Source of the DNA: Paraherbaspirillum soli
GTDB taxonomy: Bacteria; Pseudomonadota; Gammaproteobacteria; Burkholderiales; Burkholderiaceae_D
Direction of reading: 5' to 3'
DNA: 64,000 nucleotides
Assembly (NCBI RefSeq): GCF_042654985.1
Contig: NZ_JBHSMT010000026.1
Coordinates: forward strand, 124,001-188,000
The stretch's first letter is position 1. Each line of letters starts with the position of its first letter. The notes beneath the pieces are model-generated. The model made no database searches. It saw only the letters and a list, made by a program, of their open reading frames with translations, and was not told the DNA's origin. A program made the translations under genes and the position numbers. Shown piece after piece: positions 41,201 through 49,442 of the stretch.

Positions 41201-41738
41201 CGAAGCGATCAATACGCTGCAAGATGCGATTCACAAGATCGACAAGGAAACCCGCGAGCTGTTGCAAGACACTTTCGACCAGGTCAATCTGCATTTCGCC
41301 GAACTATTCCCTATCTTGTTCGGCGGCGGTCAGGCCAAACTGATCATGACCGGCGACGAGATTCTCGATTCCGGGGTGCAAGTGATGGCGCAGCCGCCGG
41401 GCAAGAAAAACGCGACGATTCACCTGTTGTCGGGCGGCGAAAAAGCGTTGACCGCAACCGCACTGGTGTTTTCGATGTTCCAGTTGAATCCGGCGCCGTT
41501 CTGCTTGCTGGACGAAGTGGACGCGCCGCTGGACGACGCCAATACCGAGCGCTTTTGCAATATGGTCAAACGGATGTCGGCCCACACACAGTTCCTGTTC
41601 ATTTCGCATAACAAGATCGCGATGGAAATGGCGCAGCAATTGATCGGCGTGACGATGCAGGAGCAGGGCGTATCGCGGATCGTTGCAGTCGATATGGAAG
41701 CGGCCAGAAGTTTTGCGGCGGAGCCGGTGGCGGCGTAG
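38208..41738 (+). CDS. smc: Chromosome segregation protein SMC
   Basis: Structural maintenance of chromosomes ATPase, 1176 aa, which compacts DNA with ScpA and ScpB. An N-terminal Walker A (GPNGCGKSNIIDAVRWVLG, about residues 31-49) is followed by coiled coil to about 500, the hinge (about 505-660, rich in Gly and Leu), a second coiled coil, then the signature LLSGGEKALTATALVF and Walker B CLLDEVDAPLDD near the C terminus. The start is GTG (family N terminus MRLTSIKLSGFKSFVDPT) without a clear ribosome site. First gene of the smc-zipA-ligA run. Confidence 0.97.
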   Translation: MRLTSIKLSGFKSFVDPTNFQVPGQLVGVVGPNGCGKSNIIDAVRWVLGESKASELRGESMQDVIFNGSSFRKPAGRSSVELVFDNSAGKAAGQWGQYAEIAVKRTLTRDGTSTYYINNQAVRRRDIQDIFLGTGLGPRAYAIIGQGMISRIIEARPEELRIFLEEAAGVSKYKERRRETENRLNDTRENLVRVEDILRELNSNLEKLQSQAAVAKKFHEMQADQDEKQKLLWLLRKNEAQAEQEKFFREIEKAQTDLEEQTAKLRHVETELEHMRQAHYAAGDRMHQAQGHLYQTNSEIGSLEAQIKFVIESRNRLQSQLNSLTAQRDQWQRQGTQHQDDLMEAEIHLEELAARVEQSQEASQQQSDRLPALEQSWREAQLKSTESRAKIMQIQQQIELESTHQRNASNILNGLTGRRERLSQEKNGLNLPDNAHLTNLRMQLEEKQAGLEEVCMQLEEVQEQQPRLEEERRSAQQQVNSETASNAQLEARLTALKQLQESVQSEGKVQPWLQKHELAGLPRLWQKLHIAQGWETALESVLRERTSALEMSNLDWAKAFFNDAPPAKLALFTPNAIAPASGNGAAAGLKPFLNLLQLNDPGLRALMQDWLHNVYAADDTVSAFAERSKLPLGACFVTRQGHVISNSSVRFYASDSEQDGMLARQQEIENITKQLRAQQMLADEARSRSVRAEAALSQATQRLQELRQRHNGLTQAVHGLQIDVMKLSELQERFNQRSSQISSDLAEIAAQEGEQQQIKMESEAKFEQLDAELADLQEQHEDGQTDYLNKEQQLNDGRQRLREMERAAQEAGFAEKSHRNKIDELKRSIATALEQALQLFASMQQGHQELESLDDQAAQAGLQDLLDKRAGQERALADSRHELDQVSQNLRQHEETRMQAERSLQPQRDRIMELQLKEQAARLNQEQFAQQLLDAQADEAALGEKLTADLRPSYLQGEVTRLNNAIAALGAVNLAALDELAQASERKNFLDAQNADLTEAINTLQDAIHKIDKETRELLQDTFDQVNLHFAELFPILFGGGQAKLIMTGDEILDSGVQVMAQPPGKKNATIHLLSGGEKALTATALVFSMFQLNPAPFCLLDEVDAPLDDANTERFCNMVKRMSAHTQFLFISHNKIAMEMAQQLIGVTMQEQGVSRIVAVDMEAARSFAAEPVAA

Positions 41739-41993
41739 TGTTGCGGCGTTTGACCGGGCGGATAACTTTTTAGGAACGAAAAAGCTTATTTTTTGGTCGT
41801 ACAGCAATATTTTGTCATAATTTGTTGCAAAAGCTTATGCCGCAATATTATTTCAGTAAGATTGCTTCTTTAAAATAATGTGCACTTTTGCACGCTGGAT
41901 TCGATGCATGACCAATCCACAATTTAAATCGTTTTTGAGCGTGAATCCCGGCCGTACGGTGCCGGGACCATTCGCTATTAAGGCCTCGGCAGC

Positions 41994-43139
41994 ATGAAAG
42001 ACCTCTATACAAGCCTGTTTATCATTGGCGGCGCGTTTCTCGTCAGCGTCGTTTTTTATAACAAATGGCAGGAATACAAGGCCAAGAAAAGCGTCGAACG
42101 CGCTTTTTCAGGCTCGCACGACGATGTGCTGATGACGCCGGGCAAAGACAGCGGCGAGCCGCCGGCGCGCCATGAGCCGATGTTGTTTGCGACCGACGAA
42201 GAAACCTTGTCGGCCGCCGATTTGCCGCACGATGACATCGAGCAAACCGCGGAACAGCAAGCACTGGAGCCGCAAATGGGCAGCGCCGCACCGAATCCGG
42301 AGCACGCCCCGGAGCATGGCGCAACGCCGCCCGCCGCACCGCAGAAAGACTTGCCGGTCGATGCCTTGATCGATTGCGCGATTCCGCTGCCGCTGGAAGC
42401 GCCGGTGCGCGGCGACAAGGCGCTGGTGGCATTGCAAACCTTGCGTCACGTCGGCAACAAGCCGATTCGTTTTATCGGCCAGGATGCCAATGGCGAGTGG
42501 CAACCGGTAGCGCATGGCGGCGTATACACGACCTTGCTGGCAGGCGTACAACTGGCCAACCGCAGCAATCCGCTAAACGAAATCGAGTATTCCGAGCTGG
42601 TCATGCGCTTGCGCCAGATTGCCGATGACCTGGGCGCCGAACCGGAAGTGCCGGACATGCCGGAAGTCATGCAGACCGCGCGTGCGCTGCATCAATTCGT
42701 GATCGAGCACGATGCCCAACTGGGCGTCAATATTCAGTCGAGCGGTGCGCCGTGGGCCATCAGCACGCTGCTGGCGGCGTTGAGCCGGCAGGGTTTCGAT
42801 GCCCGTCCCGAAGGCCGCATGGTGATGTCGGACGGCGAGGGCGGCGTATTGTTTTCGCTCTCCACCAATGCCACTGCGATGGCTGAAACCACCGGCCGCC
42901 TGACCTTGCTGCTGGATGTGCCGCGAGTGTCGCCGGCGCGCGACGGCTATGCGGCAATGGTGGCTTGCGCCCGTTCGCTGGCGGCGCGCTTGGGCGGGAT
43001 CGTGGTGGACGATAGCAATCAACCGCTGGCGGACCAGCAATTGGCGGACATCGCCGGTCAGGTTGATGCCTTTTACCGCGAAATGGATGCCGCCGAGATT
43101 CCAGCCGGCTCAACCCGGGCTTTGCGTTTGTTCAGTTAA
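41994..43139 (+). CDS. zipA: Cell division protein ZipA-like (FtsZ-binding)
   Basis: 381 aa with an N-terminal membrane anchor (about residues 5-23), a charged and Pro/Ala-rich linker to about 120, and a C-terminal domain of the ZipA FtsZ-binding type (about 240-375: GAPWAISTLLAALSRQGF, GVLFSLSTN, LTLLLDVPRVSP). The zipA-ligA adjacency is the same as in E. coli. In betaproteobacteria the linker and domain diverge, so FtsZ binding is inferred. 255 bp of non-coding AT-rich DNA precede it. Confidence 0.82.
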   Translation: MKDLYTSLFIIGGAFLVSVVFYNKWQEYKAKKSVERAFSGSHDDVLMTPGKDSGEPPARHEPMLFATDEETLSAADLPHDDIEQTAEQQALEPQMGSAAPNPEHAPEHGATPPAAPQKDLPVDALIDCAIPLPLEAPVRGDKALVALQTLRHVGNKPIRFIGQDANGEWQPVAHGGVYTTLLAGVQLANRSNPLNEIEYSELVMRLRQIADDLGAEPEVPDMPEVMQTARALHQFVIEHDAQLGVNIQSSGAPWAISTLLAALSRQGFDARPEGRMVMSDGEGGVLFSLSTNATAMAETTGRLTLLLDVPRVSPARDGYAAMVACARSLAARLGGIVVDDSNQPLADQQLADIAGQVDAFYREMDAAEIPAGSTRALRLFS

Positions 43140-43141
43140 TT

Positions 43142-45217
43142 ATGTCTTCCAGTTTATTTGATGCCGGTAGCACCGGGAGCGGTCCCGATGCTGCCGATTG
43201 GCGCGTGCGCGCCGCATGGTTGAGCGCGGAATTGAATCGCCATAACCATGCTTATTACGTACTTGATAACCCTTCCATTCCAGATGCCGAATACGATCGT
43301 TTATTCCGCGAATTGCAGGCGCTGGAGCAAACCCATCCCGAGTTGAATACGCCGGACTCGCCAACCCAGCGGGTCGGTGCCGCGCCGCTGCCGCAATTCG
43401 ATCAGGTCAGGCATTCGATACCGATGCTGTCGCTTGGCAATGGCTTTGATGACAGCGATATCGTCGAGTTCGACCGCCGCGTCCGGGAGGGCCTGGATAC
43501 CCATGCCGATACCGAGATCGAATACGCCACCGAGTTGAAGTTCGACGGCCTGGCGATCAACTTGCGCTACGAGGACGGGGTGCTGGTGCAAGCCGCCACG
43601 CGCGGCGACGGCACTACAGGCGAGAACGTGACCAGCAACATCCGTACCGTGCGCGCGATCCCGTTGCGGCTGCATGCCGAGCGGCCACCCAAGGTGCTCG
43701 ATGTGCGCGGCGAAGTGTTGATGTATAAAGCCGATTTTGCCAAGCTCAACGAGCGTCAGCGCGATGCCGAGCTGAAGGAGTTCGCCAATCCGCGCAATGC
43801 CGCGGCAGGCAGTCTGCGGCAGCTGGATTCGCGGATCACCGCGCAGCGTACCTTGCGCTTTTTCGCCTACGGCATCGGGGCGCTGGATGGCGCCGAGATG
43901 CCGCCTTCGCACTCGGCCTTGCTGGACTGGTTTAGCCAACTCGGCCTGCCGGTCTGCAAGGAGCGCGCTACGGTCAAAGGCGCTGCCGGCTTGCTGGAAT
44001 TCTTCCGCGAGATCGGCGGCAAGCGTGCGCAACTGCCGTATGAAATCGATGGCGTGGTCTACAAGGTGAACCGCCTGGTGCAGCAGCAGACGCTGGGCTT
44101 TGTGTCGCGCGCGCCGCGTTTTGCGCTGGCGCACAAATTCCCGGCGGAAGAGGCCACCACCCAGGTATTGGGCATCGAAGTCCAGGTTGGCCGCACCGGC
44201 GCCATCACGCCGGTGGCGCGGCTGGCGCCGGTATTTGTCGGCGGCGTCACGGTCACCAATGCCACCTTGCACAATGAAGACGAGGTGCGCCGCAAGGATA
44301 TCCAGATCGGCGACACGGTCATCGTGCGGCGTGCCGGCGATGTGATTCCCGAGGTGGTGGCCTATGTCCCGGAGCAGCGCCCGGCCACCGCACAACCGTT
44401 CGCGATGCCGACCGAGTGCCCGATTTGCGGCTCGCCCATCGTCAAGCTGGAAGACGAGGCGATTGCCCGCTGTTCCGGCGGTTGGGTCAAATGCGCGGCG
44501 CAGCGCAAGGGCGGATTGCAGCATTTTGCGTCACGCCGGGCGATGGATATCGAGGGGCTCGGCGATCAATTGATCGAGCAATTGGTCGATCGCCACATCA
44601 TTGCCACCGCAGCCGATTTATACAAGCTGGGCGTGCTGAAGCTGGCGGCACTGGACCGGATGGCCGATAAGTCGGCGCAAAACGTCGTGGCGGCGCTGGA
44701 AAAATCCAAATCGACCACCTTGGGCCGCTTCATTTACGCGCTCGGCATTCGGCATGTCGGTGAAGCCACCGCCAAGGAACTGGCAAGTCATTTCGGTACG
44801 CTGGATGCATTGCTGCAGGCCAGCGAGGAGCAATTGCTGGAGGTCGCCGATATCGGACCGGTGGTAGCGCGCTCGTTGCTGGCCTTCTTTGCCGACCCGC
44901 TCAACCTGGAACTGCTTGAGCAGTTGCGGGCGGCCGGCGTGCACTGGCCGGAGAATTCGCCGGCAGCCGGCAAGTCGACATTTTTGTCGGGAAAGACCTT
45001 CGTGCTGACCGGGACCCTGCCCACCCTGACGCGGGATGAGGCTGCCGCAATGATTGATGCCGCAGGCGGTAAAGTGGCAGGTTCAGTGTCCAAAAAAACC
45101 AGTTATGTGGTCGCAGGTGCCGAAGCCGGCAGCAAGCTGACCAAAGCGGAAGAGTTGAACATCCCGATTCTGGATGAAAACGGACTGCGTCATCTATTAG
45201 AAAGTGAACATGAATAA
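43142..45217 (+). CDS. ligA: NAD-dependent DNA ligase
   Basis: Seals nicks in replication and repair, 691 aa. The N-terminal Ia domain binds NAD; the adenylated lysine is Lys133 in ELKFDGLAINLRYEDG. An OB fold is followed by a Cys4 zinc finger (CPICGSP, then CSGGWVKC), a helix-hairpin-helix domain and a C-terminal BRCT domain starting near LSGKTFVLTGTLPTLTRDEA. Two bases after zipA and overlapping galU's upstream region by 8 bp. Confidence 0.97.
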   Translation: MSSSLFDAGSTGSGPDAADWRVRAAWLSAELNRHNHAYYVLDNPSIPDAEYDRLFRELQALEQTHPELNTPDSPTQRVGAAPLPQFDQVRHSIPMLSLGNGFDDSDIVEFDRRVREGLDTHADTEIEYATELKFDGLAINLRYEDGVLVQAATRGDGTTGENVTSNIRTVRAIPLRLHAERPPKVLDVRGEVLMYKADFAKLNERQRDAELKEFANPRNAAAGSLRQLDSRITAQRTLRFFAYGIGALDGAEMPPSHSALLDWFSQLGLPVCKERATVKGAAGLLEFFREIGGKRAQLPYEIDGVVYKVNRLVQQQTLGFVSRAPRFALAHKFPAEEATTQVLGIEVQVGRTGAITPVARLAPVFVGGVTVTNATLHNEDEVRRKDIQIGDTVIVRRAGDVIPEVVAYVPEQRPATAQPFAMPTECPICGSPIVKLEDEAIARCSGGWVKCAAQRKGGLQHFASRRAMDIEGLGDQLIEQLVDRHIIATAADLYKLGVLKLAALDRMADKSAQNVVAALEKSKSTTLGRFIYALGIRHVGEATAKELASHFGTLDALLQASEEQLLEVADIGPVVARSLLAFFADPLNLELLEQLRAAGVHWPENSPAAGKSTFLSGKTFVLTGTLPTLTRDEAAAMIDAAGGKVAGSVSKKTSYVVAGAEAGSKLTKAEELNIPILDENGLRHLLESEHE

Positions 45218-46085
45218 AATCACCAAAGCCGTCTTTCCCGTTGCTGGTCTGGGCAGCCGCTTTTTGCCGGCGACCAAGGCGCAACCTAAAGAAATGCTGC
45301 CTATCGTCGACAAGCCGCTGATCCAGTACGCGGTGGAAGAAGCGGTCGCCGCCGGCATCACCGACATGGTGTTCATCACCGGCCGCAACAAGCGCGCCAT
45401 CGAAGACCATTTCGACAAAGCTTACGAGCTGGAGGCCGAACTGGAAGCCGCCGGCAAGGACAGATTGCTGGATCTGGTCCAGAACGTGATCCCGAAGAAC
45501 ATCAATTGCATCTTCATCCGCCAATCGGCGCCGCTGGGCCTGGGGCACGCAGTTTTGTGCGCGCGGCCGGTGGTCGGCGACGAGCCGTTCGCGGTCTTGC
45601 TAGCGGACGATTTCATGGATGTCGATACCGGTCAGAAACCGGTGTTGGCGCAAATGACCGACATCTTCGCCGCCGAAGGCAGCAGTTTGCTGGCGGTGCA
45701 GGATGTGCCGCGCGCCGACACCAAGCAATACGGGATCGTCAGCATCAATCCCTATAAAACCAATCTGGAAGCGGTCAACAGCATCGTCGAAAAACCGCAG
45801 CCGGACGTCGCACCGTCCACCCTTGCGGTAGTGGGGCGCTACGTATTGACCAACAAGATTTTTGCCTGCCTGGAAGGTTTGGGCAAAGGCGCCGGCGGCG
45901 AAATTCAATTGACCGACGGTATTGCCGCATTGATGCAAACTGAAAAAGTCCTGGCCTATCGCTACGCCGGTCAGCGCTACGATTGCGGCTCCAAGCTGGG
46001 TTATTTGAAAGCAACGGTGGCGATGGGGCTCAAACACCCGGAAACCGGCGAGGGGCTGGCCGGCTACCTGGAACAATTGAAATGA
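45210..46085 (+). CDS. galU: UTP-glucose-1-phosphate uridylyltransferase
   Basis: Makes UDP-glucose for envelope polysaccharide synthesis. 291 aa nucleotidyltransferase with the N-terminal signature FPVAGLGSRFLPATKAQPKE, then FIRQSAPLGLGHAVLCA and GEIQLTDGIAALM. The ATG at 45210 overlaps the end of ligA; a GTG two codons earlier is possible. Probably cotranscribed with ligA and def. Confidence 0.96.
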   Translation: MNKITKAVFPVAGLGSRFLPATKAQPKEMLPIVDKPLIQYAVEEAVAAGITDMVFITGRNKRAIEDHFDKAYELEAELEAAGKDRLLDLVQNVIPKNINCIFIRQSAPLGLGHAVLCARPVVGDEPFAVLLADDFMDVDTGQKPVLAQMTDIFAAEGSSLLAVQDVPRADTKQYGIVSINPYKTNLEAVNSIVEKPQPDVAPSTLAVVGRYVLTNKIFACLEGLGKGAGGEIQLTDGIAALMQTEKVLAYRYAGQRYDCGSKLGYLKATVAMGLKHPETGEGLAGYLEQLK

Positions 46086-46092
46086 CACTGCC

Positions 46093-46629
46093 ATGACAGT
46101 TCGTCAAATCCTGAAAATGGGCGACCCGCGTCTGCTGCTGCAGGCTGAGCCGGTCGCCGCCTTCGGCACGCCGGAATTGGAAGCATTGATTGCCGACATG
46201 TTCGACACCATGTATGCGGCCAATGGCGCCGGCCTGGCGGCGCCGCAGATCGGCGTCAATCTGCAACTGGTGATTTTCGGTTTCAAGGACAACGTCCGTT
46301 ATCCGGAGGCGCCGCCGGTGCCGGAAACGGTGTTGATCAACCCGACCCTGAAACCTTTGTCGGATGAAGTCGAAGAGGGCTGGGAAGGGTGCCTGTCAGT
46401 GCCCGGCTTGCGCGGCGTGGTGCCGCGCTGGAGCAAGTTGCATTACGAAGGTTTCGATCCGCGCGGGCAACGGATCAGCCGCGATGTCGACGGTTTTCAT
46501 GCACGCGTGGTGCAGCATGAATGCGATCATCTGCACGGGATTCTTTATCCGATGCGGATCAAGGATTTTTCGCGGTTTGGGTTTACTGAGGTGTTGTTTC
46601 CGGAGCTTGATCCGGGGCATGAAGACTAA
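46093..46629 (+). CDS. def: Peptide deformylase
   Basis: Iron- or zinc-dependent enzyme that removes the formyl group from nascent proteins. 178 aa with all three motifs: GAGLAAPQIGV, EGCLSVPG (metal Cys) and QHECDHLHG (metal His residues and catalytic Glu). Seven bases after galU; a palindromic repeat begins 5 bases after its stop. It pairs functionally with the methionine aminopeptidase encoded at 58.2 kb. It is not next to fmt, so it may be a second copy in this genome. Confidence 0.95.
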   Translation: MTVRQILKMGDPRLLLQAEPVAAFGTPELEALIADMFDTMYAANGAGLAAPQIGVNLQLVIFGFKDNVRYPEAPPVPETVLINPTLKPLSDEVEEGWEGCLSVPGLRGVVPRWSKLHYEGFDPRGQRISRDVDGFHARVVQHECDHLHGILYPMRIKDFSRFGFTEVLFPELDPGHED

Positions 46630-46633
46630 TTAA

Positions 46634-46687
46634 TTGTGGGACAGAGTTTAAGAGTCGCCGCAGCGCGACGAATTACTCTGTCCCCAA
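46634..46687 (+). repeat. 54 bp palindromic repeat, copy 2
   Basis: Outer arms GGGACAGAG and CTCTGTCCC; inner stem GTCGC/GCGAC with loop CGCAGC; TTTAA and AATTA as side bulges. It starts 5 bp after the def stop and lies between the convergent def and cphA genes. Confidence 0.88.
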
Positions 46688-46765
46688 CTGACTAGAAAAG
46701 AAGTTTCAAACACCTAAAAGCGATCGCAAAACTGGGTTTAAAGCCTGATGCCCCATAGACATCTG

Positions 46766-49333
46766 TTATTCCGCCAATCGCTTCGCAATATGCTCCAGCG
46801 CTTCTTCCACCTGATCCACCAGAATCAAGCATAAATCCCCCGGCGACAGATGCGACAACGCAGTGTCGATCGCCAGGAATTCGCCGTTGATTTCTTCCGT
46901 CGCCGTGGTGCGGCGCGCATTCTTCAGGCCCTGGCGCAGCAGGCCGAGCACTTCGCCGTCGGCGCGTCCGCGCTGGCATTGATCCTGATACAGAATCACT
47001 TCGTCGAAAGCGTCGCCCAGGATTTCAGTCTGATGGCGAATGTCGATGTCGCGCCGATCGCCGGCGCCGCTGATGACGACCGAGCGGCGTTTGGCCGGCA
47101 TGGTATCGATCGCCTTCACCAGCGCCAGGATCGCATCCGGGTTGTGGCCGTAGTCGGCAATCAGCGTCGCGCCACGGTAGTCGAAGACGTTGAAGCGGCC
47201 GGGCGCGGTGGCGGCGTCATTGACGAAGCCGGCAAGCCCGGCGCGGATCAGATCCCAATCGAGATTCAAGGCCCAGGCAGCGGCGATGGCAGCCATCGCA
47301 TTCTCAACCTGGAAGCCGATCGTGCCGTTGCGGGTGAGCGGAATGTCCTTCAACGCCAGCCGATGTTCCTGCTTGCCCTGGGCGGCGACAATCGCTGCGC
47401 CGTCCTGGTACACCACGCGATGACCCTGGGCGCGGTGGGTGGTCATCAATGGATGATGGTGATCGTGGGCGAAGAACGTGACTGAGCCGGGGCTGGACTT
47501 GGCCATGCTGGCGACCATCGGGTCGGCGGCATTCAACACCGCATGACCGCTGGGAGCGACGTTTTCAACGATGACGCGCTTGACCACGGCCAGGTCGTCG
47601 ACCGTGCTGATATAGCTCAGGCCGAGGTGGTCGCCCATGCCGATATTGGTGACGACGGCGACGTCGCAGCGGTCGAATCCAAGTCCTTCGCGCAATATGC
47701 CGCCGCGCGCGGTTTCAAACACGGCAGCATCGACGTCAGGATGCATCAGCACGTTGCGGGCGCTGCGCGGGCCGCTGCAATCGCCAGTGTCGATGCGCTG
47801 CTGTTCGATGTAGACGCCATCCGAATTGGTCATGCCGACCCGCAGGCCCTTGCGGCCGAGCAGGTGGGCGATCAGGCGCACGGTGGTGGTCTTGCCGTTG
47901 GTGCCGGCCACCGCTACCAGCGGAATGCGGCCATTGTCGCCATCGGTAAACATGGTCGATATGATCGCTTCGCCAACCGCGCGGCCCTTGCCGTAGGACG
48001 GGCTGATATGCATGCGCAAGCCGGGCGCGGCATTGACTTCGACCACGCCGCCTTCCTGTTCTTCCAGCGCCTGATGGACGTTGTTGCAAACCACGTCGAC
48101 GCCGCAGATATCGAGCCCGACCATTTGCGCGGCAGCGACTGCGCACGCCGCCAGATCGGGATGGACATCGTCGGTGACATCGGTCGCGGTGCCGCCGGTG
48201 CTGAGGTTGGCGTTGTTGCGCAGTATCACGCGCACGCCTTGTTGCGGAATTGAATCGGCGTTGTAATTCTGTTTGGCCAGGGTCGCCATAGCGATCGCAT
48301 CGAACCGTATCTTGGTCAGCGAGGTCGCGTGGCCTTCGCCGCGCAATGGGTCGCTGTTAACCTGGTCGACCAGCTGGCGGATGGTGTGCAAGCCGTCGCC
48401 GATGACTTGCGGCGGATCGCGGCGGGCGGCCGCAACCAGGTGCTTGCCAACCACCAGCAGGCGGTAGTCGTGACCGGGCAGATAACGCTCGACAATCACT
48501 TCCGAGCAGATTTGGGATGCGACTTCAAACGCCGCCAGGACTTGTTCGCGGGCGGTGATGTTGACTGCCACACCTTTGCCCTGGTTGCCGTCGCGCGGCT
48601 TGAGCACCACCGGGCTGCCGATTTCCTGGGCTGCGGCCCAGGCTTCCTCTGCATCCGATACCACCCGTCCTTGCGGCACCGGGACGCCGGCTGCATTCAG
48701 CAATTTCTTGGTCAGTTCCTTGTCTTGCGCAATCGACTCGGCAATCGCGCTGGTGTGATTGGTCTCGGCCGCTTGAATCCGGCGTTGCCGGCTACCCCAG
48801 CCGAATTGCACCATGCTGCCGCCGGTCAGGCGGCGGAACGGAATGCCGCGCACAACGGCGGCATGCACGATGGAACCGGTGCTGGGCCCCAGCCGGATGT
48901 CTTCATCCAGCTCTTGCAGGCGCGCCAAGGAGCCGGCCAGATCGAAAGGGGTATCGGTCACCGCAGCGCGGCACAGAGCTTGCGCCAGCTCAAACGCAAG
49001 CTTGCCGACTTCCTCTTCGGTATATTCGACGATGACTTGATAGACGCCCGACTCGACGGTCGGCACGGTACGGCTGAAGGTAACTGGGCAACCAGCCTCC
49101 GACTGCAATCCGAGCGCGGCGATTTCAAGCGCATGCGCCATCGAAACAACGCCGTCTTTCTCGTTTGATTCCAAAAAGCCGATTTGCGGAAAACGTTCAC
49201 GTAAGCGGGCTTCAAAGCCGGTCATGGTAGCGATCGATAGCTCGGTATCGGCGCAGGACACAATAGCTTCAATAGAGGTGTGTCGGCTCCACAGATTGGG
49301 GCCGCGCAATACTCGAATACGTGATACGTCCAT
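46766..49333 (-). CDS. cphA: Cyanophycin synthetase (full length)
   Basis: Polymerises Asp and Arg into cyanophycin, an insoluble nitrogen and carbon reserve, using ATP. 855 aa. The N-terminal domain (about 1-160) precedes an ATP-grasp ligase (about 215-470: VVLKPRDGNQGKGVAV, VIVERYLPGHDYRLLVVGKH, VVEVNAAPGLRMH) adding Asp. A Mur-ligase-like part with P-loop AGTNGKTTTVRLI near residue 480 adds Arg, and the C-terminal Mur domain is present (GATLIADYGHNPDAI). Second gene of a two-gene unit after the short synthetase. ATG 49333 chosen over a TTG one codon earlier. Confidence 0.95.
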   Translation of the reverse strand: MDVSRIRVLRGPNLWSRHTSIEAIVSCADTELSIATMTGFEARLRERFPQIGFLESNEKDGVVSMAHALEIAALGLQSEAGCPVTFSRTVPTVESGVYQVIVEYTEEEVGKLAFELAQALCRAAVTDTPFDLAGSLARLQELDEDIRLGPSTGSIVHAAVVRGIPFRRLTGGSMVQFGWGSRQRRIQAAETNHTSAIAESIAQDKELTKKLLNAAGVPVPQGRVVSDAEEAWAAAQEIGSPVVLKPRDGNQGKGVAVNITAREQVLAAFEVASQICSEVIVERYLPGHDYRLLVVGKHLVAAARRDPPQVIGDGLHTIRQLVDQVNSDPLRGEGHATSLTKIRFDAIAMATLAKQNYNADSIPQQGVRVILRNNANLSTGGTATDVTDDVHPDLAACAVAAAQMVGLDICGVDVVCNNVHQALEEQEGGVVEVNAAPGLRMHISPSYGKGRAVGEAIISTMFTDGDNGRIPLVAVAGTNGKTTTVRLIAHLLGRKGLRVGMTNSDGVYIEQQRIDTGDCSGPRSARNVLMHPDVDAAVFETARGGILREGLGFDRCDVAVVTNIGMGDHLGLSYISTVDDLAVVKRVIVENVAPSGHAVLNAADPMVASMAKSSPGSVTFFAHDHHHPLMTTHRAQGHRVVYQDGAAIVAAQGKQEHRLALKDIPLTRNGTIGFQVENAMAAIAAAWALNLDWDLIRAGLAGFVNDAATAPGRFNVFDYRGATLIADYGHNPDAILALVKAIDTMPAKRRSVVISGAGDRRDIDIRHQTEILGDAFDEVILYQDQCQRGRADGEVLGLLRQGLKNARRTTATEEINGEFLAIDTALSHLSPGDLCLILVDQVEEALEHIAKRLAE

Positions 49334-49372
49334 CAACAGGCTTCTTTCTTATAACTTACAAAATAAAACCAA

Positions 49373-49427
49373 TTGCGGGGCAGAGTTTAAGAGCCACCGC
49401 AGCGTGGCGAATTACTCTGTCCCCCAA
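49373..49427 (+). repeat. 55 bp palindromic repeat, copy 3
   Basis: Same plan as copies 1 and 2, but the inner stem is GCCAC/GTGGC instead of GTCGC/GCGAC: two base pairs changed on both sides, so pairing is kept. It lies 16 bp after the stop codon of the short cyanophycin synthetase and before the full-length one. Confidence 0.88.
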
Positions 49428-49442
49428 CCGATCAAATATGAG

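Noticed and set aside
46630..49442. Insertion sequence around the full-length cphA, flanked by two repeat copies
   Set aside because: The copies lie on both sides of cphA, but there is no transposase and cphA pairing with the short synthetase is typical. The copies are better explained as independent repeat insertions at gene ends.
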